NCBI RefSeq assembly: GCF_028769735.1
Contig: NC_088173.1
Coordinates: 65,441,963-65,505,962, forward strand
From: Zonotrichia leucophrys gambelii
Lineage: Eukaryota > Chordata > Aves > Passeriformes > Passerellidae
Reading direction: 5' to 3'
Length of the DNA: 64,000 bases
In this document: piece by piece, positions 9,660 through 21,995 of the stretch
Layout: each line of letters starts with the position of its first letter
How positions within the stretch are numbered: the first letter of the stretch is position 1
Notes under the pieces: model-generated
Databases searched by the model: none
Told to the model about the DNA's origin: nothing
The model's input: only the letters and a program-made list of their open reading frames with translations
Program-made: the position numbers and the translations under genes

Positions 9660-10680
9660 AGCCGCCCAAGGAGAGCAAACCCTGTTGGTTCTCCATGCAA
9701 ATGACCGCTTTGCTTGTAACAAAAGCCTTGATGTTGGGCTTGGAAAAATGATCTGACAGTGTAACAACCCCAGGCCACTTTCGCCATGTTTTTGTTTATT
9801 CATGTTTCATTCCGTGTTCCGTAGCTATCTCGCAGATGTTTCCAATTTCACTGTTTGTTGTTGGCTTGTTTTCTTTTTTTTTTTTTTTCCCTCTCTCTCT
9901 CTTTTTTTACACCGTCGAGCCTTTTTGGAGTTAGCAAGAAAACGCGTGAAAGAATGTGAAGAAAACAGAGAGGTGTTGCAGATGTTTATACTTTAGTTCT
10001 TGCGTTGCGCCTGGCCATTCTGGCACAGGGATTCGGTGCATATGAAGGAACGTAAGCAGCATCTGTTTTACCCTCCGAGCTGCTGCTTCCGAAATGTGCC
10101 CATTGTAACTTGAATATTTACATAAACAGATGAAGCGAGCACGTTCCCGGTGCAGTGTGGCAGGTCGAGATTCTCATTTGTTTGCTGCTGCTTTTGAAGG
10201 GGGGAATCCAAAGAGCAAGGAAAGGAATATCTGTGACACATCATGTATGCTCCGAGATAAACTCCTGCCATCTCGGAGTGCCTTTAAATATTTGAACAGC
10301 TTCCGTGAAGTCAAATAAAATTGGTTACCATGAGAAACAAAAAAGTCTAATAGAATACTTGAGCACACTAATGAAAATCTGAATGTATCATTGTTTTAGA
10401 ATGATTCAAAGAACCGGATTAGCCAAAAACCTTGTCAATAATGTAACATTTAAACATTTTTGCTTCTGAGATCCTGGAAAACAGCAGTACACAGTACACA
10501 AATAGCAGAGGTGGATGGTATGTTATCTTACAGTCGCATAAATTGAAATGTAATCGTCTGCTAACGATATTAAAATCAGTCTGGTTGTAGAATTTTATGC
10601 TTGATGAACGTATCGAGGCATACACAAATAAAATCTGAAATCCTAAAGGACAATGATTCAATGTCCAGAGCCAGTGGTTA
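9660..10680. promoter_or_regulatory. Candidate conserved non-coding block
   Basis: The block has no repeats. It keeps isolated CpGs within AT-rich text ('ctccgagataaactcc', 'atctcggagtgcc', 'aatcgtctgctaacg', 'gaacgtatcgagg') and contains an octamer ATGCAAAT at 9697-9704. CpG retention in AT-rich intron DNA suggests constraint, but no alignment was possible. Confidence 0.35.
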
Positions 10681-10689
10681 AATCAGATG

Positions 10690-13600
10690 TGGTAACTATG
10701 GTGAGAGGTAAAGTTACTTAGCTTCCCACAGACCATGCATATGTGGGTTTCTTTTCGTATAATGGAGATTAAGGAGAAAAGGATTAGAAAATCTAAAGAG
10801 AAATTTTGAGTAGGAGACCTGTAGCCTTGCTCTGGGAATTAACACTGTGCAGGCTTTTAAAAGAGAGGCAGGGTAGAAGTAAACACTCTCTTGTAATATA
10901 TATTGATGATAATTCTAGAAAGGAGTCTTTCTGCTTGGGAATATCAACAGCTCATGCATACAGGAACAAAATCAATCCTCTGCATATTAAAATAATCCTC
11001 CTACTCCAACAAAACAAAAGCAGAACCCTGCATAGATTTTCACATTATGAAGTGGCAGCACAAAATCAGGTAAAGAGTGAATGAATTTTAGGTTTTTGCA
11101 GAATGAAGCAATATTGATTTATTTGGATTGCTTCACATCCCTATTTTTAAGCATGTCTATGATATGTGTTTAGGATTTTTTTTTTAACTTCAAAAATGGT
11201 GGTCATAGGAAATAAAATCAGAGCTTAGTGTTCCAGCTGGTAAATATTGGGGGAGTTTGGACTGCAGCCAGAGAGACTTGGAGCACATTTCTGATTTTCC
11301 TTGAGTTGGGAGGCTTCAGTGTTATCCTGAGCTTCTCTGGGAAGAACTTGAGATTATGCTGATCAGCTCCAAGGGGCATGGGAAGGATTGCCATGCTTGC
11401 ACATAAAACTCTGGTGTTCTGAGAGAGCCACCAGAGATGCTAATTAGCGATTAGCAGTTTGAAAGCTTAGGAAACAGGGGAGAGGTCAGGTTCAATTTCC
11501 AGCACAGAGGGAACAGTTCCCTCTAACAGGGAAAAGTACATTTGCTATGGGAGTGCAGAGACATCTGGGGCACATGAGGTGTGTTCAGCTTTCTAGGAAT
11601 AGGTGCTGCTGTGTTCTGGGGTTTTGGCAATGCATTAGACACATCTTTAATGAAATCCTGTAAAGTTTTGGGTTTCCCCTCCTGCCTGCCCCCCCGAGGC
11701 TGTAAAACACTTGTTTTATGAGAAGCTGGCAGGGGAACTGCTGGTTGAACACAGCCTAGAAGCTGTTACAGCAGTGTTACGAGTTTTAAGGTGTTTGTGG
11801 ATTTGCTAGGAAATACTTTGAGCTTTTTGTGGGTCGTAATCCCTCAGTTTCCCTTATCAGCTGCTGTGAGAGGGTGTTATCAGGTACCTGTTCAGGAGAC
11901 TGGGTTCACTATCACTGAGCAGCACTGCTGGTTAAACCCATGAATGGGATGTGTGCTTCTGGACTTCAGGCCAAATCATCGAATATAGACCCAACAACAG
12001 TGAAATTCATATGTGTTACAAATTGTTTTCACTGTAGGAATGGTCAACACATTTTATTCATTTTTCTGTTTAAATTGTCACTTTTTCAAAAGTATTAAAA
12101 GTTCACTAATTGTATCCTCTGCTAATAAGGAGCAAGAGGAGGAAAAAGTATTGAATTGCTGCTATCAGTGGACAATATTTTGCTTTTTTCTTCATGTTGG
12201 AGTTGACATTTATGGAATGGTACATCGTTATTGCATTAATAATGGATTATTATTTCTCAGGGAAATTTTTATTTAAGTAGAGTTTGCTATTTTAGATTGA
12301 AGCAGAATGCTTCCATATCTAGAGCAAAACTCAGATATAGCTATTGATGTGTAACAATTAATTTCCTTTTCAGTGTGTTCTGAAATTGTTTTATCATCCT
12401 CCTTTATTAGGGTGTATTATATTTTAAAACAACCAACCTAAAACTTCAGGCACAGGATGCTGCATAACCTAATGGACAGGAATAGAGCAATTGGAAGAAA
12501 TAGTATTTTTCGTTCTTTGCTATTGGATTAGGGTAGATCAATTCACCTTTCTGTTTGTGATTTCCATCTACAAAACAGGTGTAATGGTAATTCCTTCAAT
12601 ATCTACTGATGAAATTTTCAGATAAGCAATATTTTTTCTTACAGCAGCACACATGTTGGATACTGACATAGTTGCATCAAAAGCCCTAAAACATTAAAAA
12701 TAATTAAAATACTAGTGATTTGATAATAAAATGTTGCCAGAAAAAAGTCATAGTGCTGATGAGGCTTTTTCAGACACTTGTGACTAAGTGATTTGTAGGG
12801 TAACTGAATATCTGCTGGCTGGTCAGTACCTTGAGAGTGAGAATTGACAGATTATACCTCTAGTTTAAATCTTGAACAAAAGGCAGCACTGGCAGAGGCA
12901 GAGCACACAGTCTCAAGCTGCATCAAGGGAAATATAGGTTGGGTATTAGGAGGAAGTTTTTTACACCAAGGATGATGAAGTTCTGGAGTGATCTGTTTGG
13001 GAAGATGGTGGAGTCCCCATCCCTGGATGTTTGAGAAAAGCCTGGATGTGGCACTGGGTGCCAGGGTTTGGTTGAGCTGTTGGGGCTGGGTTGGACTCAA
13101 TGATCTCTAGGTTCTCTTCCAACCCAGTGATTCTGTGAATTCTGTGAAAAATGGGCTGCTATTTCTCTAATCTGATCAGTCTAATCAATTGACAAAGAAG
13201 AGCATTTACATCTAAAACTTGATGACAAAATTTAGGAAATCATAGCTTGAAGTACAAATTGCACCTTAAGTTTCCGCAGTTTCCTCCATGTGTGGCCCTG
13301 CTTCAGTTATCTACTCATGTCTTTGTAGACAGCAGAGTCAGTATTTTGTTACTGAAAACGATCACTTGCTGTGGCTTGGTTTGTTTTATATAATTGCAAT
13401 AGTCCCTAACACTAAGCATATTTAAAAAATATACTTTTATTTTTCTGTTTAAAGGACAGAATTTTATTCTAAAAAGAACTCTAATATTAAAACCCAATTT
13501 TTCCAACAGTATTCCCTTTGAAAGGAGTATTTTTCTTCATGTGCAGAACAAGACAATATAGCTTAGTTTGTAAAATTTGTTTATACAATGGTATTTTCTG

Positions 13601-16600
13601 AGTACACAGTGCCTGGAATGTGTCTTAGCACATAAAAAATAGAATAAATAAAAGCTTTTGTATCCACACAGCTTCTGTTTATATTTCTCAGTAAGAGGTG
13701 TGTGTGTGGAGAAGGATCCTTGTAGCTTTGAGAAACTGAGTGTATGCTTTGTCTTGTAAATTATGTCATTTGTTATCTTGGTAAATCTTAGAGCAGCAAC
13801 TACATGACAGTTTCCCTTTAGAGCAGTAAAGATCAGGTGGTGATTCTGTGGAAATCATTCCAACTTATGTTGTGTTCTTGAGGTATTTCTCTACCTTTCT
13901 CAGGTATCTGTAGAGGGAAGTTAACCAGGGATAATGTGATCTGGTTATGCCTGTGCGAACTGAATCTCATTGGTTTGCAAGGAGATAATGATGGTTTCAA
14001 AGCTTTTGCATGCCTTTATTTTTGGTAGATTTTTCATAAATTCCCTGCCTTGCTTATTGATATGCCTCCAGAAAGAGTATGGTGTGACATTTTCTCATAT
14101 CCTCTTTTAAACTGTAAAATGTATGTGTATCTTTTGTGGTGCTTTGTTTATGCTGGGCTGTGACAGACAAGTAGAGATAAAAACATGCTATACTTAAGAA
14201 CACTTAGAATAATATATTCTTTAAATAACAACTTCTAAGATCCTTTCTTCTTTCATCCTTCATCTCTGCAGTGAGGGAGTGGTATCAGGGAGTGATTGTC
14301 ATTCCGACTTTTTCATATTAGTGATGTCAGTTTGATCTAAGGCAGTTCCTGTGTCATTGCTCAGGCCCTCTAGTGCAAATAGATACAAAAACCATCCACG
14401 ATGTTGTGAGTTGAGAGGTGACAGTGGAGTTCAGACTGTGAGAAGCAGGCAAAGAGATGTGTTACATTTAAACTGTTGTGCACAGGTTGATGTGTTTCCT
14501 CAAATGTTGGCACAGAAATGAAAGAAAAGATCCTGTTTACTTTGAAGGTCAAAGTGTCTGGGAAGGATTCACTCAAGAAACAATTGCCATTTCCTATTTT
14601 ACTCTATGACTGTGGGACAGGAAATGGATTTTGCAGATTTTTGCCTCCTGGGAAGGCAGCTTAAATAAAGTAAAGATTATGGTAGAGTCATTGGGCCATA
14701 AAAGTTAAGCAGATAAAATTATTTAATCTGTTGGGGATAGAATGTATTACTTTCAGCCCTATATTGTTAGACTGCTGAAGATGTCAAAACCAGGATGTGT
14801 TCATCCCTGTTGGAGCAATTAAAAATGTAACTTTTCTGATCCTTGTAGGGCTATATCAAAATCAACACCCTTGCATCCTGCCTGTGTGTCAAGGTTTCTG
14901 CACCTTATTGATCCTTAATTTGAATCAGACTGGATTAAATCTATGTCACATTGCTTTTAATTTGAGCATCTCTGCCCACCTAATTAAGGGAGAACTTAAC
15001 CTGTGGAAATGCTTAAAGCTTTTCAGAAAGGATTGTCTGCTCCTGCTTGGCTGGGGGCAGCAGTATAAACCTGGAGAGGACAAGAAGTTAGCAGCAGAGT
15101 GCACAAGTTGAAGGAATAGACAGTTTCAAGTTTCTCATTAGCATTGCACACCCAAGTTAGTAGATGCATAAATAAGTATGGCAGGTATTTCCAGCAGTCT
15201 TGAATGTCATTCTGAGTTTTGTGTACTTGCACTTGGTTTTGTTCTGTATTTGACTGCATCTTTACCTCTGTTCTGCATTGTTGTTTCGGTGTTTGTAGTT
15301 GATTGATAGTGTTTTGTCTTGCAGTAATGTGTCCTAAATGCATATACATAATTTTCTTTTTCTGATTTAGGGCCCATTGCCAGTTTCTCTGCCAAGTGCT
15401 AGTCACAAATTTCTTAGAACTGCCAGTAAGATTTTGTGTTCCTTTAGATGTGTTTGTAGATAGAGGGACAGGATTGGGTAAGGAAAGGCCCAGCAGCCTG
15501 GTCTTGAGTCGGTTTGTAGGCTGAGGTTGTTCAGATCCTCTCGGGAGAGAGGGCCAGTCTGTCAGCAAGCCTGAAGATGTAAGTGGGTGCTTTCTGTAGA
15601 GGTCCACAGGATAAAATGCCAAAGTGACCCTTCTCCTAACATATGGGCAGCGTGTTCTAATGAGAATGATGAGTACAGTCTGGGAAGTTCCTCAGTGTGT
15701 TTATGATTGCTTCTGCCTCAATAAACAACTCCTTGCCAGCTCTTTTCTGTCCCGGGGCTTTGATTTTGTGGGCAATTTCCGTCTGCATAATATCCATGAG
15801 TCAGAGTATTGTCAGCTGGAGTACCTCAAATTATATGAAAGGACATAGAGTACAAAATATTTTCTAGTGTTTTGAGAAGAGATGATGACATTCTGACAAT
15901 TGGAAGGTAAGGCTGAAATGTGCAGGGCACCATGCTGTGCATTTCTGATGGAAGTTTTGGGAGCAATATCCTCAGCTGGAGACATTTTTGGGAAGCCACT
16001 TCTCTGGTTGACACCATTTCCACAATGCTATTTACAGAGAATTCTGACAATGTCATAATTGGAAATTAATGTTTGATAAGAAGTCATCTGCACCGGGAAC
16101 AGTAACTTTTTTAATACCTGATGTCAATATTCCAATGCTTCCTTAAAGTTAGAGTACCTCTCCTTCATGATCTGTTTAATAGCTTTGTGTTATAAAAAGT
16201 GAGGGCTTTTTGTGTAGAATCTCAACTGTTACTTTCAGATTAAGATGACTTTGTATCCTGAAAGGGGTTGTCTTAATGTCATCATTTGGCTTTAAATTGT
16301 AATTCCTAACACACATTACCATTTACCATCCAGTGGTTGCACTTTGATGATCTTTGTGGGTCTCTTCTAGCTCAGGATATTGAATAATTCTGTTATCTTT
16401 CTTATCACAAATGTTCACAGTGGGCTTTTTTTAGGGTGCAGGCAGTAATTTCTAAGAGTGTGCTCACTGCAGTTTGTCTTCTTTCCTGAATTCCTAATTG
16501 GTGTAAAATTGGTCACAGTTTGCAGTGACCAGGTGTGTATATATAGCTCTGGAAGAAATCTCTGTGTGTTGCAGTCCAGGAAAGCAGTGTACACCTGAAG

Positions 16601-19600
16601 CTGCTCAGAGGGCTTTCTGTGCACCCATGGTTATTTATTGGGACTATAGAAAGTCTTTTATGTTACTAGGCTGTTACCCAATGCTAATTAAAAATGACAG
16701 TCACTGTTGTTGCAAATCGTAACCATTGACTATGCAGTAAAAACATCTGAAAAAGCCTATTAACTGCAAAATGGCTAAAAAATATGCAGTGTGGATATTA
16801 ATTTGCCCCATATCCTGAGAAGTTTGCCTACAGTAAGGAACCTATCCAGTGTTTTTCTCTTAAATTAGTTTTTTTTGTTATTATCAGTCTTTGCATGTGT
16901 TTTAGACCTTGAAATGAAAGATGTGATATAAACACTAGGTATTAAAAGGATCAGATAATTTTAATGTTATTTTAAGAGGTATTTGTAGAGTTCTAGCTTT
17001 GACTTGCTGCACTTTGATAGCAAAAATGTTACATATTTCATCAGCTTGAGACTGCAGTAAAATTTTAATTTAGAAATAGTATTATGCCCAGCTACTTGTT
17101 AAAATAATCCTGTGGTTTCAGTGCCATGAAAGTTTTACACAGTTTGCAGTGTGGTTCAGTATTTTTTCAGATTGGTGTTCACATTGATGTCAGGACTGAC
17201 AGTAAAATTTGGTCTCATAAAAAGTAGGATAAGACAGCAGATTGCAATTCAGCATTATATTTTTTTAGTTGTTCAGCATTGATACATACCTCTGGATAGG
17301 ACAGTTAACTCGAGATTAAATTACAACTAAATTCAGTTCAAATTTTAAGTGAAATAAAATACTGGCACATTAGCTATCACTATGTAAGAAAGAAATTGTC
17401 TTGTATTATGTGTGTGCTGAGTCTCTAAGGAAGAATATTGTTCTTTCATAAAACCATTATGAGTAATGGAACTGGTGTCTGTGCAAAATGAGTCTATATG
17501 GGGTTTTAACAAAGCAGTGATGTATCAAAGAAGGTGCTTTCCAGCAGCGTTTCTTGTCAAATGCAGTGCATCTCTGAAGCTTTATGGGTGCAGCTTGTCA
17601 GCAGAATAAGCCAACATCCTGTCACTGTTTAGTTATGCTACCAAAACAAATAACATGACATTCAACCCAAAGTCTCTTGCGCTGTCCAAGGCAAACATCC
17701 CCAGCGATTGGCAGTGTCTGAGCCCTCTCTGGGATGGAGGTTTCCCTCCTCAGCACTGACCTGGAGTGCTGGGCAAACATCAGGGGCAATTCCTAATGCA
17801 GTTCTTCTGCGGGAAGAGAATTTGTCATTGCAATAAAGAACTGCAAAACACAGATCCAACAAGAATCTGAATTTTGAACTGACAAGCCAAAAGCTTCCGT
17901 TGTTTGAATTTTCAGAGATCCTGGTACAATCCACAAAAAGGGTCTTGAAAGTTTTCTGTTTTCAGAAATGTAGAACTCTGTGGGAGATTACCCAGCCTGG
18001 TTATAGTCCCTTACTAAACCAAGTTATAAACCAGTTTCATGTTGGACACTGTGTCAGTATAGAGTGGAAAAAAGTGTATCCTGAGGATTGTGCCCGAGCA
18101 TGAAACAGGAAACACAAGATGGATTCACACCAGCAGGAGTTACAGAACTGTGAGAGTGAACAGAAAGTTCTCTGCAAGCCTGACCTGTGGTGCTGACGGA
18201 TGCTGGTGCTGCTTGAGCAAACAGTAAAATTGCAGTGCTGTGCTGAGCTGGTTGTAGTGAAAGGATTTTGTGGGCTCTGAGGGACTAAGGCTGCAGGTAA
18301 GGTGATAATACACAGTGGTCTCAGAAATATCTACCGTTCTTTCTGTCATACTGATGGCAAGGAAGGCTCAGATTCATCAATGTCTCTGGATCCTGCTCAA
18401 ACAAATCCAGCTGCAATGGATTTTTCTTTTCCTTCAGAGCAAGAAGTGTCCTACAGCAAGTTCTGTAGTCACCTGATGGTCTAGATAGGAGTTTTCTTCT
18501 TTTCCAGAGAAAATATCTGAGATCTTTTCACCAAGTGCACTTAATGCTTAAACCACGAAATTTACAGTCTTCATCTTCTCCTTTGTGTGGTGTGAGGATG
18601 GATTATTTGCCAAGACCTAATACCTATTCCAGCAGAGCAGAAAATTCACTGAACCTGGAAATAAAATCATGCATTCAAATAGCTAGAGTTGACACAACCC
18701 ACATCCTCTCCAGTGAGCAACCTTCCCTATTCATTCTTTGCCTTGCTTTTCCCTTATTAGTGATGGTTCTTTGGTACCTTGTAAATCCCTTACCTGGGAG
18801 GATTTGACAGAGTGAACTCAGATTGCAGTGCAAGAGGGAGTGTGAAATTGCCACCTTATTTTTGTGGCTGCTGTTTGTCAAAGCAGGCATGATTCCATGT
18901 AACTGTTCTTTCTGACTGGGGATTTGCTATTGCAAGATCTGAAATAAACCACTAATCGTTTGTATTTGCTCATTTTTGCTTTCCAGACTCAAGGTATTGT
19001 ATGTCACAGGGTACTGTTTTTCTAAACTCAGAAATACTTCTTGATGTAGGCTGTTTGGAGATGTGTGTATTGTAGGATCAATAATGTCATAAAGCATTTT
19101 AGACACATTTAGGTCATGTAATGAGAGAAGTTACAACAGGTGTGTCACAATCAGGTGTTTAAAAAAATTGGAGTTGACTCAAACTTCTTAAAAAATATTC
19201 ATTTGGGGTGTGTGGGGTGAGGTGATAGCAAGGAGACTGAACAGAAGTATCTTTGTTACTTCATATATGAAAGCACAAAAAGCAAAAGAGGGGTGCTGTC
19301 AGATTTCAGTTCTCTGTGTTTCAAAGTGTGGCACTTCATTGTAGGCTTGGACATCCTTGAGAGTCAGGTTTAGAGTTATGCTGTGATATTCAAATTATTA
19401 AGCAACTTTCTGCTTCAAGTGTTTGAATGAGCTCAGGAGAAAGAATTTATTCCCTCCTCTACCTGGTTTTGGGGGATAAGGCTGACATGTGATTTTATAA
19501 CATTTAAACAGCTGTTACATTTAGTTCCAAGTCCGGATAATTTTTAGGAAGATTGGTTATGGGCATGCACTTTAGGCAGAGGTACACTTCTGTGGGACAG

Positions 19601-21880
19601 GACAGGTGTGCTTTTTTGGTGAGGAATTGATTCTGGAAATACTTAGACTTTTCTTTGAATACTAAAAAAAAAGAAATCAGATGAACCCTAGGGTGTTCCA
19701 GAAATTTTTGTTGAAACAAGACTCTGATATCTCAGGGCTTGTGTCTCCTGGGTGAAGTGGTTGCTGCTTTTATGAGTTATAGATCTCCATACTTCAAGGC
19801 AGCAGAAAGAAAATGTGTGATTTAAAGACAGCACAGAAACTTTTATTGCTCTAGATTCAATTTGTCGTGTAAAACTATTGTTGTATCTGATGCTGATCAA
19901 GTCATAGGTTAAGGTGATGGTCACATTCATCCAGTGTTTGTAGCTCTCTGAGAGTTTGATGTGGCTTTAATGGATTTGGATTATGGACCTGAAAGGTAAG
20001 GCAATAACCAGCACCTCTGTCTTGTCTTAGTCAGCTTTACAGCACAGCAAAACCCTGCCAAGCAATAGAAAACCTTGTTAACATCTGTTGGGTATTAAAA
20101 CAAATCACTGCTACTGTAATGCCGTGTTCCTCCTAAAGCTGAATATTGTTTCCTCCTTCCACTTCCACTGGAATCACCAGGGGATAATCTTGGTGATACA
20201 GAAATGTGCTGCCAGTCATGGTATGGCCAAGCAATTAGCAGGACAAAATTAGGATAATGCCTTTAGAATTCCTTTGTATGCCTTTTTGGTTTGTGTACCA
20301 GATTTTTTGTTCATTGCTTCTTGTTCTTTGTATAAGTTGCATTCTGAAATTGTCTGTTAGTGTTTAAAAATAAGAGGCTGAATATTTGTGAGAAATCAAC
20401 AAATAATAGTCTGTCTGACATAAAGTCCTTGTCTGAGCTAGAACAAGCAGTAATGTTATTTAGAGACTGAATTTTCAATGTTGAAGACCTAAAGTTTGGA
20501 AATAATCTAAAACCAAAAAATTTCACTTTTGCTCTAAAGAAGCTTTGTGACTTTTTCTGTTTCTCTGTGATGGATTGCTGGAAGAATCATCTTGGAAAAA
20601 CAACAGCTGCTTTCAGCGTTTATTTGGGTCAGATGTTTTTGTAATGTAGCATGTTTAATACTGAGAGAGAAATGAATGTGTAATTATAGAACTGCCTTTC
20701 TGTGCAGTGACACAAAGCGATAGAGCCAGTGAGGGCAGTGTGTGAGCTGCACACCCGTCCTGGTGTGGTCCTGCAGCAGCAGAGGGGGTGACAAAACTGT
20801 TCCTGGGTGTTTGTTTTCCTCAATGTGAGAGCTGCAGGAAAAGGGAAGGCAAACAATCCAGTAAGAAGGTATGTGCCAGTGTGATACTCAAATGAGAAAA
20901 AGCATCTGGTTTGGCAGTTTGCTCATGGTTTTATCTGAGAAAGTAACTGATAAAATTGTGAGGTATTGCTTCTCCTGTAGTGGTACTGAGGTTGGCTACA
21001 ATATTGAGACCAAAGAAACCCTTTAATTTCTCACATTCAGCTTTTTAAAATGTTTGTTTGATGTGAGGCTGTTCTAGGATTCTTTCCAGATTTTTTTGTT
21101 TGTTTGTTTCACAGTACTTCATTTTATGCTCTATTTCATTGCAAGATATGCAATTCTACTAAATTATATTAATTTTTAAATTGTATTAAATTGTCACGTG
21201 GACTTAAGTCGTGGAAAACCCAACTTGGAATGAAGAATAAAAGAACTAATTAAAGTTTAATCTGAAGAGAAGGTTGCTAAAGGTCAGTGTAACAGCTTTT
21301 AGGTGTGCAAGAAGTATTTGTAGGGTCATGGTGGAGGAGCACAAGAAATACTGAACTTGGATCAAAGCAAGAGTCAGGCAGGTTGAACTTTATTACCATC
21401 CAGCCAGAAGATATTTCTTTTATTAAACATAATGGTGCAGAAACTCTGGGGTCCTCTGCCTGGAAATCCTGCACAGGGTCTGTTACCTGAGACCCTGATC
21501 TCCTGTTTAGCCAACTGTGGATGGAGGGAGGTGAGCTGGGCCAGGGAGAGGAGCAGCCCAGGGCACCTCGTCAGCTCTCCCTTCCAGTTACCTGTGCTAT
21601 GAACCTAGGAATGGAATAGCACAGCTCTGAGAAGTTTCAGTACCTCTCACTTTTTTTGTGTGTGTGCTTTTTAATGAAGGGATCTAACTCTGTCTGCATG
21701 TTTTATTTGTTTTTTAGCATAGGTGTTCTGGGGCAGTGAACTATTGGCAATGACTACATATTTAACCAATTTCCAGAGTGAAGCTATGGGTGCTGTGAGT
21801 ATCAGTTAAAGATTCAATCTGTCCATTTAATTAAAGCGCTCTTCAACACTTCTTAGTGTGTGCAAGGACATGGCTAGGCA
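10690..21880. other. CTBP1 intron 1, one CR1 only
   Basis: Apart from the CR1 fragment at 12.9-13.1 kb I see only AT-rich sequence. The open frames, the longest being about 200 codons on minus at 15.0-15.6 kb, have no family resemblance or splice context. Confidence 0.6.
12905..13149 (+). mobile_element. CR1 LINE 3' fragment
   Basis: It contains 'ttgggtattaggaggaagtttttt', 'ggtggagtccccatccctggatg', 'gttggactcaatgatct' and 'cttccaacccagtgattctgtgaattctgtg', the CR1 3' untranslated region ending in the short octamer-like repeat. Confidence 0.9.
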
Positions 21881-21886
21881 TTTGTT

Positions 21887-21995
21887 TGAATCACAGAAAT
21901 TCTAGGTTGGAAGAGACCTTTAAGATCATCAAGTCCAACCCATGTTCTAACACCTCAACTAGATCATGGCACCAAGGGCCACAGAGTGGCACAAA
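21887..21995 (-). mobile_element. CR1 LINE 3' end fragment
   Basis: Its first bases read 'aatcacagaaattctaggttggaagagacc' and 'atcatcaagtccaaccc', the reverse complement of the CR1 3' end. Confidence 0.9.

Larger units (their letters stand above)
9300..9660. promoter_or_regulatory. Secondary CpG-rich patch in intron 1
   Basis: CpG dinucleotides are frequent at 9325-9360 and 9470-9600 ('ggggccggggctcggccgcggtg') in an otherwise CpG-poor intron. It could be an alternative CTBP1 promoter or an enhancer. No convincing exon with a donor was identified, so this is a composition-based call. Confidence 0.35.

Noticed and set aside
15023..15622. 199-residue minus-strand open frame
   Set aside because: No recognisable domain, no splice or promoter context and ordinary intron composition; treated as chance.
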